From Campylobacteraceae bacterium (lineage in GTDB: Bacteria > Campylobacterota > Campylobacteria > Campylobacterales > Campylobacteraceae): a stretch of DNA of 34,571 nucleotides. Shown piece by piece: positions 24,882-32,096 of the stretch. Numbering within the stretch: position 1 is the stretch's first letter; each line of letters begins with the position of its first letter. Made by a program: the position numbers and the translations under genes. Below the pieces are notes generated by a model, which saw only the letters and a program-made list of their open reading frames with translations, was not told where the DNA came from and ran no database searches. The DNA lies in assembly GCA_031274495.1 (NCBI GenBank), contig JAISQB010000028.1, positions 1-34,571 of the forward strand. The letters run 5' to 3'.

Positions 24882-26309
24882 ATGAAAAAAGTGATTACAA
24901 CAACGGCAGGCAACAAGTTATCGGATAACCAAAACTCGCTAAGCACGGGGAAAAGGGGTCCGCTTTTGATGCAAGATTATCAGCTTCTTGAAAAACTTGC
25001 CCATCAAAACAGAGAGAGAATCCCCGAGAGGGTCGTTCACGCTAAGGGCAGCGGCGCGTTTGGCGCGTTAAATATCACCGAAGATATTTCGCGCTATACA
25101 AAGGCGTCCGTTTTGCAAAAGGGTGAAACGACAAGGGTTCTTATCAGATTTTCTACGGTCGCGGGGGAGAGAGGGGCGGCGGATGCGGAGAGGGATGTGC
25201 GCGGCTTTGCGATGAAATTTTACACAAAAGAGGGCAATTGGGACTTGGTCGGCAACAACACCCCCGTCTTTTTCATCAGGGACGCCTACAAATTTCCCGA
25301 CTTCATCCACACACAAAAACGCCACCCGCACTCAAATTTGCGCAGCAACACGGCGATGTGGGACTTTTGGTCGCTCTCGCCTGAGAGTATCCATCAAGTG
25401 ACGATTTTGATGTCGGATAGGGGCATACCCAAAAGTTATAGGCATATAAACGGCTACGGGTCGCATACATATAGCTTGATAAACGCTAAAAATGAGCGCT
25501 TTTGGGTGAAATTTCACTTCAAAACCGTCCAAGGCATCCGGACGCTCACGAACAGAGAAGCCGAAGCCATCGTGGCAAAAGATAGGGAGTCTAACCAGCG
25601 CGACCTGTTTGAGAGTATCAAAAATGGCGACTACCCGAAGTGGAAATTTCAGATTCAGATTATGACCGAAGAGCAGGCAAGCGCAGCGCCCTTTAACCCG
25701 TTTGATTTGACAAAAGTATGGCCGCACAAAGAGTATCCGATGATAGATGTCGGGGAGCTCATTCTCAACGAAAACCCCAAAAACTACTTCAATGAGATAG
25801 AGCAAGCCTCTTTTAGCCCCTCAAATATAGTCCCGGGCATCAGCTTCTCACCCGACAAAATGCTCCAAGCGCGCGTTTTCTCTTACGCGGACGCCCACCG
25901 ATACAGAGTCGGCACGCACTATGAAACGCTGCCGGTAAACCGCCCCATAGTAGAGGTGAACACTTACCATTTGGACGGCGCTATGAATAGCGAGACAAAA
26001 GAGCCAAGCGACGCGTACTATGAGCCAAATAGCTTTGATGGTCCCGTCGAAGATAAGAGTTTTGCCGAGCCGCCTTTGGCGATTGAGGGCGCAGCGGATA
26101 GGTACGACCACCGCGATGGAAATGACGACTTTTCGCAGACAAGAGCGCTGTTTGAACTTATGGGCAGTTATCAAAAAGAGCAGCTTTTCTCAAATATCGC
26201 GGAGGCGATGGACGGCGTTCCACCCCATATCGTCAATCGTCAAATCGCCCTTTTTGAAAAAGTCAGCCCCGCATACGCCGAGGGCGTCAAAAAAGCTTTG
26301 GGAATTTAG
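24882..26309 (+). CDS. katA: Catalase (monofunctional, heme)
   Basis: Decomposes hydrogen peroxide. It has 475 residues, the small-subunit clade length. The distal His lies in [16 protein letters not shown] (about residue 51) and the distal Asn in [27 protein letters not shown], the proximal heme Tyr in [15 protein letters not shown] and HPHSN are all present. There is no signal peptide, so it is cytoplasmic or non-classically exported. A strong AGGAGG lies nine bases upstream, and PerR/Fur-like palindromes precede that. An ankyrin gene begins two bases after the stop. A broken inverted copy of its 5' third lies just upstream. Confidence 0.97.
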   Translation: MKKVITTTAGNKLSDNQNSLSTGKRGPLLMQDYQLLEKLAHQNRERIPERVVHAKGSGAFGALNITEDISRYTKASVLQKGETTRVLIRFSTVAGERGAADAERDVRGFAMKFYTKEGNWDLVGNNTPVFFIRDAYKFPDFIHTQKRHPHSNLRSNTAMWDFWSLSPESIHQVTILMSDRGIPKSYRHINGYGSHTYSLINAKNERFWVKFHFKTVQGIRTLTNREAEAIVAKDRESNQRDLFESIKNGDYPKWKFQIQIMTEEQASAAPFNPFDLTKVWPHKEYPMIDVGELILNENPKNYFNEIEQASFSPSNIVPGISFSPDKMLQARVFSYADAHRYRVGTHYETLPVNRPIVEVNTYHLDGAMNSETKEPSDAYYEPNSFDGPVEDKSFAEPPLAIEGAADRYDHRDGNDDFSQTRALFELMGSYQKEQLFSNIAEAMDGVPPHIVNRQIALFEKVSPAYAEGVKKALGI

Positions 26310-26311
26310 CG

Positions 26312-26758
26312 ATGGACGAAGCAAAAAGGTACGAGGAGCTGCAACTACTCGCTCTTGATTTTGCCAGATACGCCAACACCGACGAGTTAAAGGTTATGCT
26401 TTTGGCAAAACTCCCCGTCAATCTTTGCGACCACAAAGGCAACACTCTGCTTATGTTATCCGCGTACAACGGCAACGCCGACACGACGAAAATGCTCATC
26501 GAGATGGGCGCTGATGTGAACCGTAAAAACGACAGAGGACAGACCCCGCTTGAAGGGGTCTGCTTCAAGGGTTATCTCGATATAGCCAAACTCTTGGTGC
26601 AAAACGGCGCCGCAGTTAATGGCACCAACGCCATTATGTGCGCGTCGATATTCGGCAATCACAACATAGTCAAATACCTAACGCGCCAAAAAACGGGCTT
26701 TAAGACAAAACTCTATCTCGCACTTGCAAAATTTATATCGCTTTTTAAGAGAGCATAG
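26312..26758 (+). CDS. Ankyrin-repeat protein, catalase partner
   Basis: A 148-residue cytoplasmic protein built from about three to four ankyrin repeats: KGNTLLMLSAYNGNADTTKMLI, then EMGADVNRKNDRGQTPLEGVCFKG, then YLDIAKLLVQNGAAVNGTNAIMCASIFGNHNIVKYL. It starts two bases after the katA stop, so the two are almost certainly co-translated. In Campylobacter jejuni the equivalent gene (Cj1386) next to katA takes part in heme delivery to catalase, and Pseudomonas has an AnkB beside KatB; the same role is inferred here from position and fold. Confidence 0.88.
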   Translation: MDEAKRYEELQLLALDFARYANTDELKVMLLAKLPVNLCDHKGNTLLMLSAYNGNADTTKMLIEMGADVNRKNDRGQTPLEGVCFKGYLDIAKLLVQNGAAVNGTNAIMCASIFGNHNIVKYLTRQKTGFKTKLYLALAKFISLFKRA

Positions 26759-26815
26759 CAAAAATCTCTTGCACTTTTTGTTTTATAATAAATAAAATTT
26801 TTCGCACAAGACGCA

Positions 26816-26833
26816 CATGGTTACAAAACCATG
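26816..26833. terminator. Hairpin in the ank/hxsC convergent junction
   Basis: CATGGTT (26816-26822) and AACCATG (26827-26833) form a perfect stem with a four-base loop, between the stops of the ankyrin gene and hxsC. On the minus strand a short A/T-rich run follows further on. Possible terminator for hxsC. Confidence 0.35.
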
Positions 26834-26866
26834 CAACAAGCATATATAGCAAAATGTGACAGCATT

Positions 26867-28030
26867 TTATAATATTTTATGCTTTCTCGTGTCATCTACG
26901 ATAGCTTGTATTTTATACTTGGATATTTTCGTTGTAGAAAAAACACCCTGACAATTCTCTGCCTTTATACATAAACGGCACTCTTCCAAATAACTTTGCT
27001 TCCATTTGGAAATAGAATTCTTCACAAAACCCCACAATCTTTTATCTATCAAACAGAATGGCATATTATATATTGATACATTCATATCTCTTTGCTTTAA
27101 ATAGATGATAGCGTCAAGCAAGTTTTTATTGAACTCTTTTTGTGAGATATCTATTTCTGCAAAATTATCATAAGCATTGCCTATAATCTCAAGTCCCATA
27201 AATGTGACATGAACAACAAATGGAAAATTTCTATAAATAAACTCCGCTATTTGGGGCAATCTATCACAGTTTTGCTTCATAATAACTACCCTTAGCTCAA
27301 CCATTTGCCGCAATAAACCCAAATTTTGTATAGCACTTATTGTATCGGTAAAGCTTTGCACGCCCATAATTTTATTGAAATCTTCCATATTGTCACTTGG
27401 AAATGATACGCAAAAAGTTATATTGTGATTTAATAATGCAAGCTGTTTGGCATAGCTAAACTCTTTTAGCTTTCTACCGTTGGTCAATAAATCTATCCTT
27501 GCAAAAGGAAATATTTTTTGGGCATGTTTCAATAATGAACACAGTTCTTCTGATTTTAATGTTGGTTCTCCACCGGTAATGGCAATGCATTTTATATTTT
27601 TCTTAGCTAAATAACTCAATATTGCTTTATTGATTTCAAAAAATGAGTGTTCGTCTTTTCTTGGAGGCTGCGGACACATAATACAGTTTGCATTACATTG
27701 GTTTGTAACAAAAAGAGTTAAATCGTCATGATTAAGAATTTTATCCCACAATACATGTACGATACCATTTGAATAAATTTCTACAATATCCCCATCTTTT
27801 AAAGAATCAAAAAAGGTATCTTTAATATCGTATACCAATGGCTTATTGCCTATATTTTGCACTAAACTTGAGCTATTCGACAAATAAATACTATGACCAA
27901 AAGTAAAACAATTCGTTTTTCCAATATATGCTGTTTTGACTTTACATTTTAAATTGATTTTTGATGAAGAAACCACTGCGGTAATAAAATTGACGTCTAA
28001 ATTATTTATTTTTGCTCTGGTTGCTATCAT
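26867..28030 (-). CDS. hxsC: His-Xaa-Ser system radical SAM maturase HxsC
   Basis: A 387-residue radical SAM enzyme, predicted to modify the HxsA precursor peptide. Residues about 1-105 form an HxsC-specific N-terminal domain. The [4Fe-4S] motif CNANCIMC is at residues 112-119, followed by PQPPRKDE and ITGGEPTL (SAM binding), features I associate with HxsC. Later cysteines ECRLCIKAENC near the C-terminus could hold an auxiliary cluster. The ATG overlaps the hxsB stop by four bases (ATGA), so translation is coupled. It is the last gene of hxsA-D-B-C and is AT-rich relative to katA. The modification itself cannot be read from sequence. Confidence 0.88.
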   Translation of the reverse strand: MIATRAKINNLDVNFITAVVSSSKINLKCKVKTAYIGKTNCFTFGHSIYLSNSSSLVQNIGNKPLVYDIKDTFFDSLKDGDIVEIYSNGIVHVLWDKILNHDDLTLFVTNQCNANCIMCPQPPRKDEHSFFEINKAILSYLAKKNIKCIAITGGEPTLKSEELCSLLKHAQKIFPFARIDLLTNGRKLKEFSYAKQLALLNHNITFCVSFPSDNMEDFNKIMGVQSFTDTISAIQNLGLLRQMVELRVVIMKQNCDRLPQIAEFIYRNFPFVVHVTFMGLEIIGNAYDNFAEIDISQKEFNKNLLDAIIYLKQRDMNVSIYNMPFCLIDKRLWGFVKNSISKWKQSYLEECRLCIKAENCQGVFSTTKISKYKIQAIVDDTRKHKIL

Positions 28031-29478
28031 ATGGCAATCTCTTTTACATTTTTTTTATTGATCCAGCTCCAAAAAACATTCATAGCATCAACATTGTTCT
28101 TTTTCACTATATCTAACAAATAATCAAAAATAAGCATATTTCTTTTGCAAAAGCCGCTATCAGGTCTAAAGCCTGTCAAATCTTTATATTCTGCGTAATT
28201 TCTTATGGGATCACTACCGCAATACATATTAAAAACACAATGATGGCAGCCTGGCATTGTTTGCAATATGGACGACTTGGTGATATTAACAAGTTTTTCC
28301 GAGTAAAATATTTCACTGTAACTATTTTTTATCACATTGCCTATACAAAAATTATTATCCCCCATGCGTGCCAACATACGTGCTTCATCTGTTGGGTACA
28401 CATTGCCGTCAAAATCATACATTACACCACTAATGCCTGCACCTGCCGGACTTTGCAAATCAACAAAACCTGTAGAAAAAGGTGTTAAAATTCTTCTCAT
28501 AAGTAAGCTGGAATAATAATCAACAAAAACTTTGCCATTCAGGTTTAAACTAATTATATAATTTAATGCTTTTATATATTCATTTATAAACTCTTCTATG
28601 CTATATCCAAAATCAATATTATCTAAATCTTTGGCTCTGCCATACGGATTTAATGGTCTAATAAATATACCGTCAAATTCCAATCTAATATATTCGTCTA
28701 TAACCTCTTTTAGTCTATATAAATTTTTACTCGTAACTGTTAGCAATGCCCCTACGCTATTATGCCCCAACACTTTTCTAGTTAAAAATAATTTTTGCAC
28801 AAAGGTGTTATAACTTCCTTTATTGCCATATGTTACCCTATGGGCATCATGCATTTCTTGCGTGCCGTCAAGAGATGTAGATATGATAACTTTATATTTT
28901 TTGAGAAATTCTAGTTTCGATTCATCCATAAGTGTCAAATTTGTACATAAGATGATTTCAATTGATTTATCCTCATGCTCTAAATTTTTCTGGTATGATT
29001 TATCGATTATGTATTTACACAAGCCCCAATGCGTAAGAGGTTCGCCGCCTTGTAACTCAATTTTTATATATTTAGAAGCTGTCTGAAAAATCATTTCTAT
29101 AATTTTGTCAATCGCGTCTTTATTAAATACATTATGTCTATTGTATTTGTCTGTATCACAAGATGCTGTGGACGCATGACAATAAGTACACCTCAAATTA
29201 CACAATGTTGTTGTTTCAATCATATGCAAAGAGGTAAAATTTAGCAAATACTGTTGCTTTGTGCGTATTTGGTTTGCCAATAATTCTATAACAGAATGAA
29301 GTTCTTCTAAATCATTGTAGATAAAAAATTTAGATTTCAATGTTTTAAATGTTGATGTATCTTTATCTAAAGTATGCCCAAGTAATTGCTCAAACTCTAT
29401 GCTATCAATAAAATAGTGTTCGCCAGCATAATTAACAAGCAGTATGCAATCATTATATCTTTTAAACGCGAAAGGCAA
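28027..29478 (-). CDS. hxsB: His-Xaa-Ser system radical SAM maturase HxsB
   Basis: A 483-residue radical SAM/SPASM peptide maturase. An N-terminal RiPP-recognition-like region (FKRYNDCILLVNYAGEHYF, residues about 5-70) precedes CNLRCTYC at residues 93-100. ELQGGEPLTHW (SAM) and the SPASM region (PGCHHCVFNMYCGSDPIRNYA, then GFRPDSGFCKRN) follow. The TTG at 29478 is the only common start codon in frame and has no good ribosome site. The reading frame continues upstream without stop as HIKIGNYNFLPFAF, which looks like family sequence, so the true start may be an unusual codon near 29500. It overlaps hxsC by four bases. Confidence 0.88.
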   Translation of the reverse strand: MPFAFKRYNDCILLVNYAGEHYFIDSIEFEQLLGHTLDKDTSTFKTLKSKFFIYNDLEELHSVIELLANQIRTKQQYLLNFTSLHMIETTTLCNLRCTYCHASTASCDTDKYNRHNVFNKDAIDKIIEMIFQTASKYIKIELQGGEPLTHWGLCKYIIDKSYQKNLEHEDKSIEIILCTNLTLMDESKLEFLKKYKVIISTSLDGTQEMHDAHRVTYGNKGSYNTFVQKLFLTRKVLGHNSVGALLTVTSKNLYRLKEVIDEYIRLEFDGIFIRPLNPYGRAKDLDNIDFGYSIEEFINEYIKALNYIISLNLNGKVFVDYYSSLLMRRILTPFSTGFVDLQSPAGAGISGVMYDFDGNVYPTDEARMLARMGDNNFCIGNVIKNSYSEIFYSEKLVNITKSSILQTMPGCHHCVFNMYCGSDPIRNYAEYKDLTGFRPDSGFCKRNMLIFDYLLDIVKKNNVDAMNVFWSWINKKNVKEIAI

Positions 29479-29507
29479 AAAATTATAGTTACCAATTTTA
29501 ATATGGT

Positions 29508-29801
29508 CTAAAATAAATTTTTTTTTACGGAAGAGTATGCGTACTCTGTAATAATATCTCGTATATGGTTAGACTTTTTGGCAATGTCCTGTCTTATTTG
29601 ATAGTCTATGACTTTATTATTAAAGTTACTAATTTCTTTATTGTCATAATTATCATTTTTCGGTTCGAAGTAGGCATAAAAATAGTTATCAACTGCCTCT
29701 AGTTTAACATAATATAGCCCAGAATACTCATATAGTGCCTCTTGAATAGCCTCCTTGCTGAAAAGGGCGCTATCCACCTTAATGCAACATGTATTACTCA
29801 T
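29508..29801 (-). CDS. hxsD: His-Xaa-Ser system protein HxsD
   Basis: A 97-residue protein matching the small HxsD component: strands at the N-terminus (CCIKVDSALFSKEAIQEALY, YYVKLEAVDNYFYAYFEP) and a helical C-terminus (NFNNKVIDYQIRQDIAKKSN, then HIRDIITEYAYSSVKK). The N-x-V-x-D-x-Q-x-R block followed by I-R-x-x-I is the recognisable part. It probably helps present the precursor to the maturases, but its role has not been established. CAGGATAG precedes the ATG. It lies 23 bases after hxsA and about 29 before the annotated hxsB start. Confidence 0.82.
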   Translation of the reverse strand: MSNTCCIKVDSALFSKEAIQEALYEYSGLYYVKLEAVDNYFYAYFEPKNDNYDNKEISNFNNKVIDYQIRQDIAKKSNHIRDIITEYAYSSVKKNLF

Positions 29802-29824
29802 ATAAACTATCCTGATAATTTTAA

Positions 29825-30079
29825 TTAATATGGATAATATGATGAAGTATGGGAACTATGAGAGCTGTGGGAGCTATGCGAACTATGAGAGCTATGCGAA
29901 TAGTGGGAACGATGCCATGCCATATCCATATTGTTATTATTCTTCTGAAAATCTATATTGTGCTCTAACACTAGAACAGACTGTTCGTCAATAGCAGAAA
30001 TGGCATCAGCATTGTTTGTAGTTGCCGATACGTTAGATATGCCCAAAGTTGCCATAAGCAAAATTAAAAACTTTTTCAT
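29825..30079 (-). CDS. hxsA: His-Xaa-Ser repeat precursor HxsA, eight HxS triplets
   Basis: An 84-residue precursor peptide. A Sec signal peptide (MKKFLILLMATLGISNVSA) is followed by an acidic spacer (NNADAISAIDEQSVLVLEHN), then DMAW and eight back-to-back His-Xaa-Ser triplets: HRS, HYS, five HSS and HTS, ending SYYPY. The repeat codons vary (CAT/CAC, AGC/AGT, TCT/TCC/TCG), so the repetition is kept by selection at protein level and is not a recent DNA duplication. The start at 30079 fits AAAGGG and the signal peptide; the upstream frame is not needed. It is first in the hxs operon, with the two radical SAM genes downstream. Confidence 0.9.
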   Translation of the reverse strand: MKKFLILLMATLGISNVSATTNNADAISAIDEQSVLVLEHNIDFQKNNNNMDMAWHRSHYSHSSHSSHSSHSSHSSHTSSYYPY

Positions 30080-30095
30080 AAGAACCCTTTTTATT

Positions 30096-30107
30096 CTCCC
30101 ATGGGAG
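30096..30107. promoter_or_regulatory. Perfect 12-bp palindrome upstream of hxsA
   Basis: CTCCCATGGGAG lies 17 bases upstream of the hxsA start, just before its ribosome site, in an otherwise very AT-rich leader. It could be an operator. A TATAAT (30134-30139, minus sense) is the best -10 candidate further up. Confidence 0.35.
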
Positions 30108-30272
30108 GTTTTTCTATACATACTTGAAAATAAATTATATTACTTATATTCTTATGGAAAACTTATATATAAGGATAAATATGCTAAATTTACTAGAAAT
30201 AATAATATAAAGAATAAAAAAAATAAATTTTTTTTAAATATAGCGTGCAAATGCAAAATATTATAAAATGAA

Positions 30273-30395
30273 ATGGGTCAACTTGAAGTAGCTCTTTTTA
30301 TTGGTCGTCTATCGGCAGATTTTTATGTTGGTATAGAAAATTACTCGTATGAAAAACATTCTAATCTAAATAATTTTTATCAAAATGTTTTATGA
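30273..30395 (+). CDS. Possible 40-residue ORF or gene remnant
   Basis: ATG at 30273 opens a 40-codon frame (MGQLEVALFIGRLSADFYVG, then IENYSYEKHSNLNNFYQNVL). It reads like protein but has no ribosome site and no recognised family. It sits in the AT-rich 402-base gap between hxsA and the YbaK-like gene, which otherwise holds the hxs promoter region and nothing else I can support. It may be a relic left by insertion of the hxs block. Confidence 0.2.
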   Translation: MGQLEVALFIGRLSADFYVGIENYSYEKHSNLNNFYQNVL

Positions 30396-30523
30396 TGATA
30401 AGATTTTTTACTTTGCACTCTTTTTATGTGTAAACATCTTTTGCCACAACAATTTTCACCCCAAAATCTTTACTTGTATACCAAATTTTGCTAAACTCAT
30501 TTTTTTCATTTAAGGAGTGAGCG

Positions 30524-30988
30524 GTGGGGATAGAAAAAGTGAGGGACTTTTTTAAAGAGTTTGGCGAAGAGATAATAGAACTTAAACTATCAAGCGCTAC
30601 CGTAGAGTTGGCGGCGCGGGCGTTAAATTGCGAAGAGAAGCGCATAGCAAAAACTCTCGCGTTCAAAGCGGGTGATAAAAATATACTCATCGTCACGGCG
30701 GGCGACGCTAAGATAGACAACGCCAAATACAAAGGCTATTTTAAACTCAAAGCCAAGATGCTCTCCCCTCAGGAGGTTTTGGAAAACATTGGTCACGAGA
30801 TAGGCGGAGTTTGCCCTTTTGGCGTGAATGATGGCGTTACGGTATATCTGGATGACTCTTTGAAGCGCTTTGATACCGTATTTCCCGCGTGCGGAAGTAA
30901 CAATAGCGCGATAGAACTCTCCATAGAAAAGTTAGAGCGCTACGCCGGCGCTAAAGAGTGGGTGGATATCTGCAAAGATTGGAGATAG
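30524..30988 (+). CDS. YbaK/EbsC-type aminoacyl-tRNA deacylase
   Basis: A 154-residue protein of the YbaK/ProX editing family, which hydrolyses mischarged Cys- or Ala-tRNA-Pro. Family blocks are ELKLSSATVELAARALNCEEKRIAKTLAFK, ILIVTAGDAKID, KLKAKMLSPQEV and GHEIGGVCPFG. The start is GTG at 30524 with AAGGAG six bases upstream. The following thioesterase gene is 36 bases downstream on the same strand. The family is clear; the exact substrate is not. Confidence 0.88.
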   Translation: MGIEKVRDFFKEFGEEIIELKLSSATVELAARALNCEEKRIAKTLAFKAGDKNILIVTAGDAKIDNAKYKGYFKLKAKMLSPQEVLENIGHEIGGVCPFGVNDGVTVYLDDSLKRFDTVFPACGSNNSAIELSIEKLERYAGAKEWVDICKDWR

Positions 30989-31024
30989 AAAAATGGCGCG
31001 AAGTTTTATTTTGAAGGATTGGTG

Positions 31025-31459
31025 ATGGCTCTTGTTTACGAACACGCGTTAAAGGTGCAAGAAAGCGCGATTGATACGAATATGCACGTGAATAATGTGG
31101 AGTATATCCGCTGGATGCAAGACGCCGCTACGGCGCATTCGGATTCGCTTGGATTTACGGTGGCTTTTTATGAAAAAAGCGGCGGTACTTGGGTGGCAAG
31201 GTCGCACTTTATAGAGTATCTAAAGCCCGCTTTTTTGGACGATGAGATAGTGATACAAACTTGGATAAGCTCCATCAAACGCTCCATCTCCACGCGTGAA
31301 TACGCCTTTTTCAGAAAAAGCGACCGTGCACTTTTGGCAAAAGCTAAAACCGTCTGGATATACATCAATATGCAAAGCGGCAGACCAAGCGCGATAACTA
31401 AAGAGTTGCTTGATAGATTTGTAGCAGATGAGAATTATGAGCCTAAATTAAGCTTTTAG
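31025..31459 (+). CDS. Hotdog-fold acyl-CoA thioesterase (YbgC/4HBT type)
   Basis: A 144-residue thioesterase. The catalytic Asp region reads IDTNMHVNNVEYIRWMQDA near residue 20, followed by a long helix (AATAHSDSLGF) and the hotdog strands (WVARSHFIEYLKPAFLDDEIVIQTWI, AKAKTVWIYINMQSGRPSAI). ATG at 31025 is preferred; GTG 31022 and TTG 31019 are in frame too, and AAGGA lies upstream. It probably hydrolyses an acyl-CoA or acyl-ACP; the substrate cannot be told. Confidence 0.88.
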   Translation: MALVYEHALKVQESAIDTNMHVNNVEYIRWMQDAATAHSDSLGFTVAFYEKSGGTWVARSHFIEYLKPAFLDDEIVIQTWISSIKRSISTREYAFFRKSDRALLAKAKTVWIYINMQSGRPSAITKELLDRFVADENYEPKLSF

Positions 31460-31469
31460 GCTCTGCTTT

Positions 31470-31589
31470 TTAAAGAGATTTTTCGTACTCGTATATCACT
31501 TGCCCGCTGACTTGTGGCTCGCCCGCCGCGCAGCCAAATATCGCAAAACTAACTAACAAACCAACCGTTAGCGTTAGTATATATCTCAT
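31470..31589 (-). CDS. Small lipoprotein downstream of the Fur-family regulator
   Basis: A 39-residue protein: signal segment MRYILTLTVGLLVSFAIFGC with a lipobox-like AIFGC, then AAGEPQVSGQVIYEYEKSL. AAAGGATAAAAA precedes its ATG, and it starts 10 bases after the regulator's stop, so it is probably in the same zinc-responsive transcript. No known family. A mature peptide of about 20 residues is very short. Confidence 0.55.
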   Translation of the reverse strand: MRYILTLTVGLLVSFAIFGCAAGEPQVSGQVIYEYEKSL

Positions 31590-31599
31590 TTTTTATCCT

Positions 31600-31974
31600 T
31601 TATTTGCACTCTTTGCAGAGCCCTTTGATGACCACATTTTTGACTTGATGCTCCTTGATGTCAGCGCCGATATCCAAATCTATACAGATGATGTTGTGGC
31701 ACTGTTCGCAGACAAAATGGGCATGCGATTTGCGCAAAAGCTCGAAATACCATTTTCGCTCGTCCGACTCGAACTTTTGGACAACACCCGCCTCCTCAAA
31801 CAGAGATATATTTCTGTAAAATGTCGCCTTATCCATATCGCTCTTCATCAGTGAGCGAATCTGCTCGTAACTTAGCGGGGCTTTTACAGTGTTCAATATA
31901 TCCATTATCGCCTCTCTGGCGTTTGTGGGCTTGATACCGCTCTTTTGGAGGAGTTTTTTTGTCTTGCCGTTCAT
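31600..31974 (-). CDS. Fur-family metalloregulator, Zur-like
   Basis: A 124-residue Fur-family repressor. The N-terminal winged helix (GIKPTNAREAIMDIL, APLSYEQIRSLMKSDMDKATFYRNISLFEEAGVV) is followed by the dimerisation domain with the structural zinc site CEQCHN and a C-terminal CKECK pair. HAHF and an H-x-V pattern give further metal ligands. It is divergent from znuACB with two palindromes in between, which makes zinc uptake regulation (Zur) the most likely role. A small lipoprotein gene follows in the same direction. Confidence 0.85.
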   Translation of the reverse strand: MNGKTKKLLQKSGIKPTNAREAIMDILNTVKAPLSYEQIRSLMKSDMDKATFYRNISLFEEAGVVQKFESDERKWYFELLRKSHAHFVCEQCHNIICIDLDIGADIKEHQVKNVVIKGLCKECK

Positions 31975-32024
31975 ATCCTCTCCTTGTTTTTGCGGCTTTA
32001 ATCATAGCGAAATTTTTATTAAGC

Positions 32025-32077
32025 CGCAACTAAGTCGCATTTTTATATGATTTTACAAATCTTGCGACTAAGTTGCA
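32025..32077. promoter_or_regulatory. Paired 15-bp palindromic operators (probable Zur boxes)
   Basis: CGCAACTAAGTCGCA (32025-32039) and TGCGACTAAGTTGCA (32063-32077) are two versions of the pseudo-palindrome TGCRACTWAGTYGCA, centres 38 bases apart. They fall in the 122-base divergent region between the regulator start and znuA, one near each gene. The A/T-rich stretch between them probably holds the promoters. Confidence 0.65.
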
Positions 32078-32096
32078 CAAAACGAGGAGTTTGATG

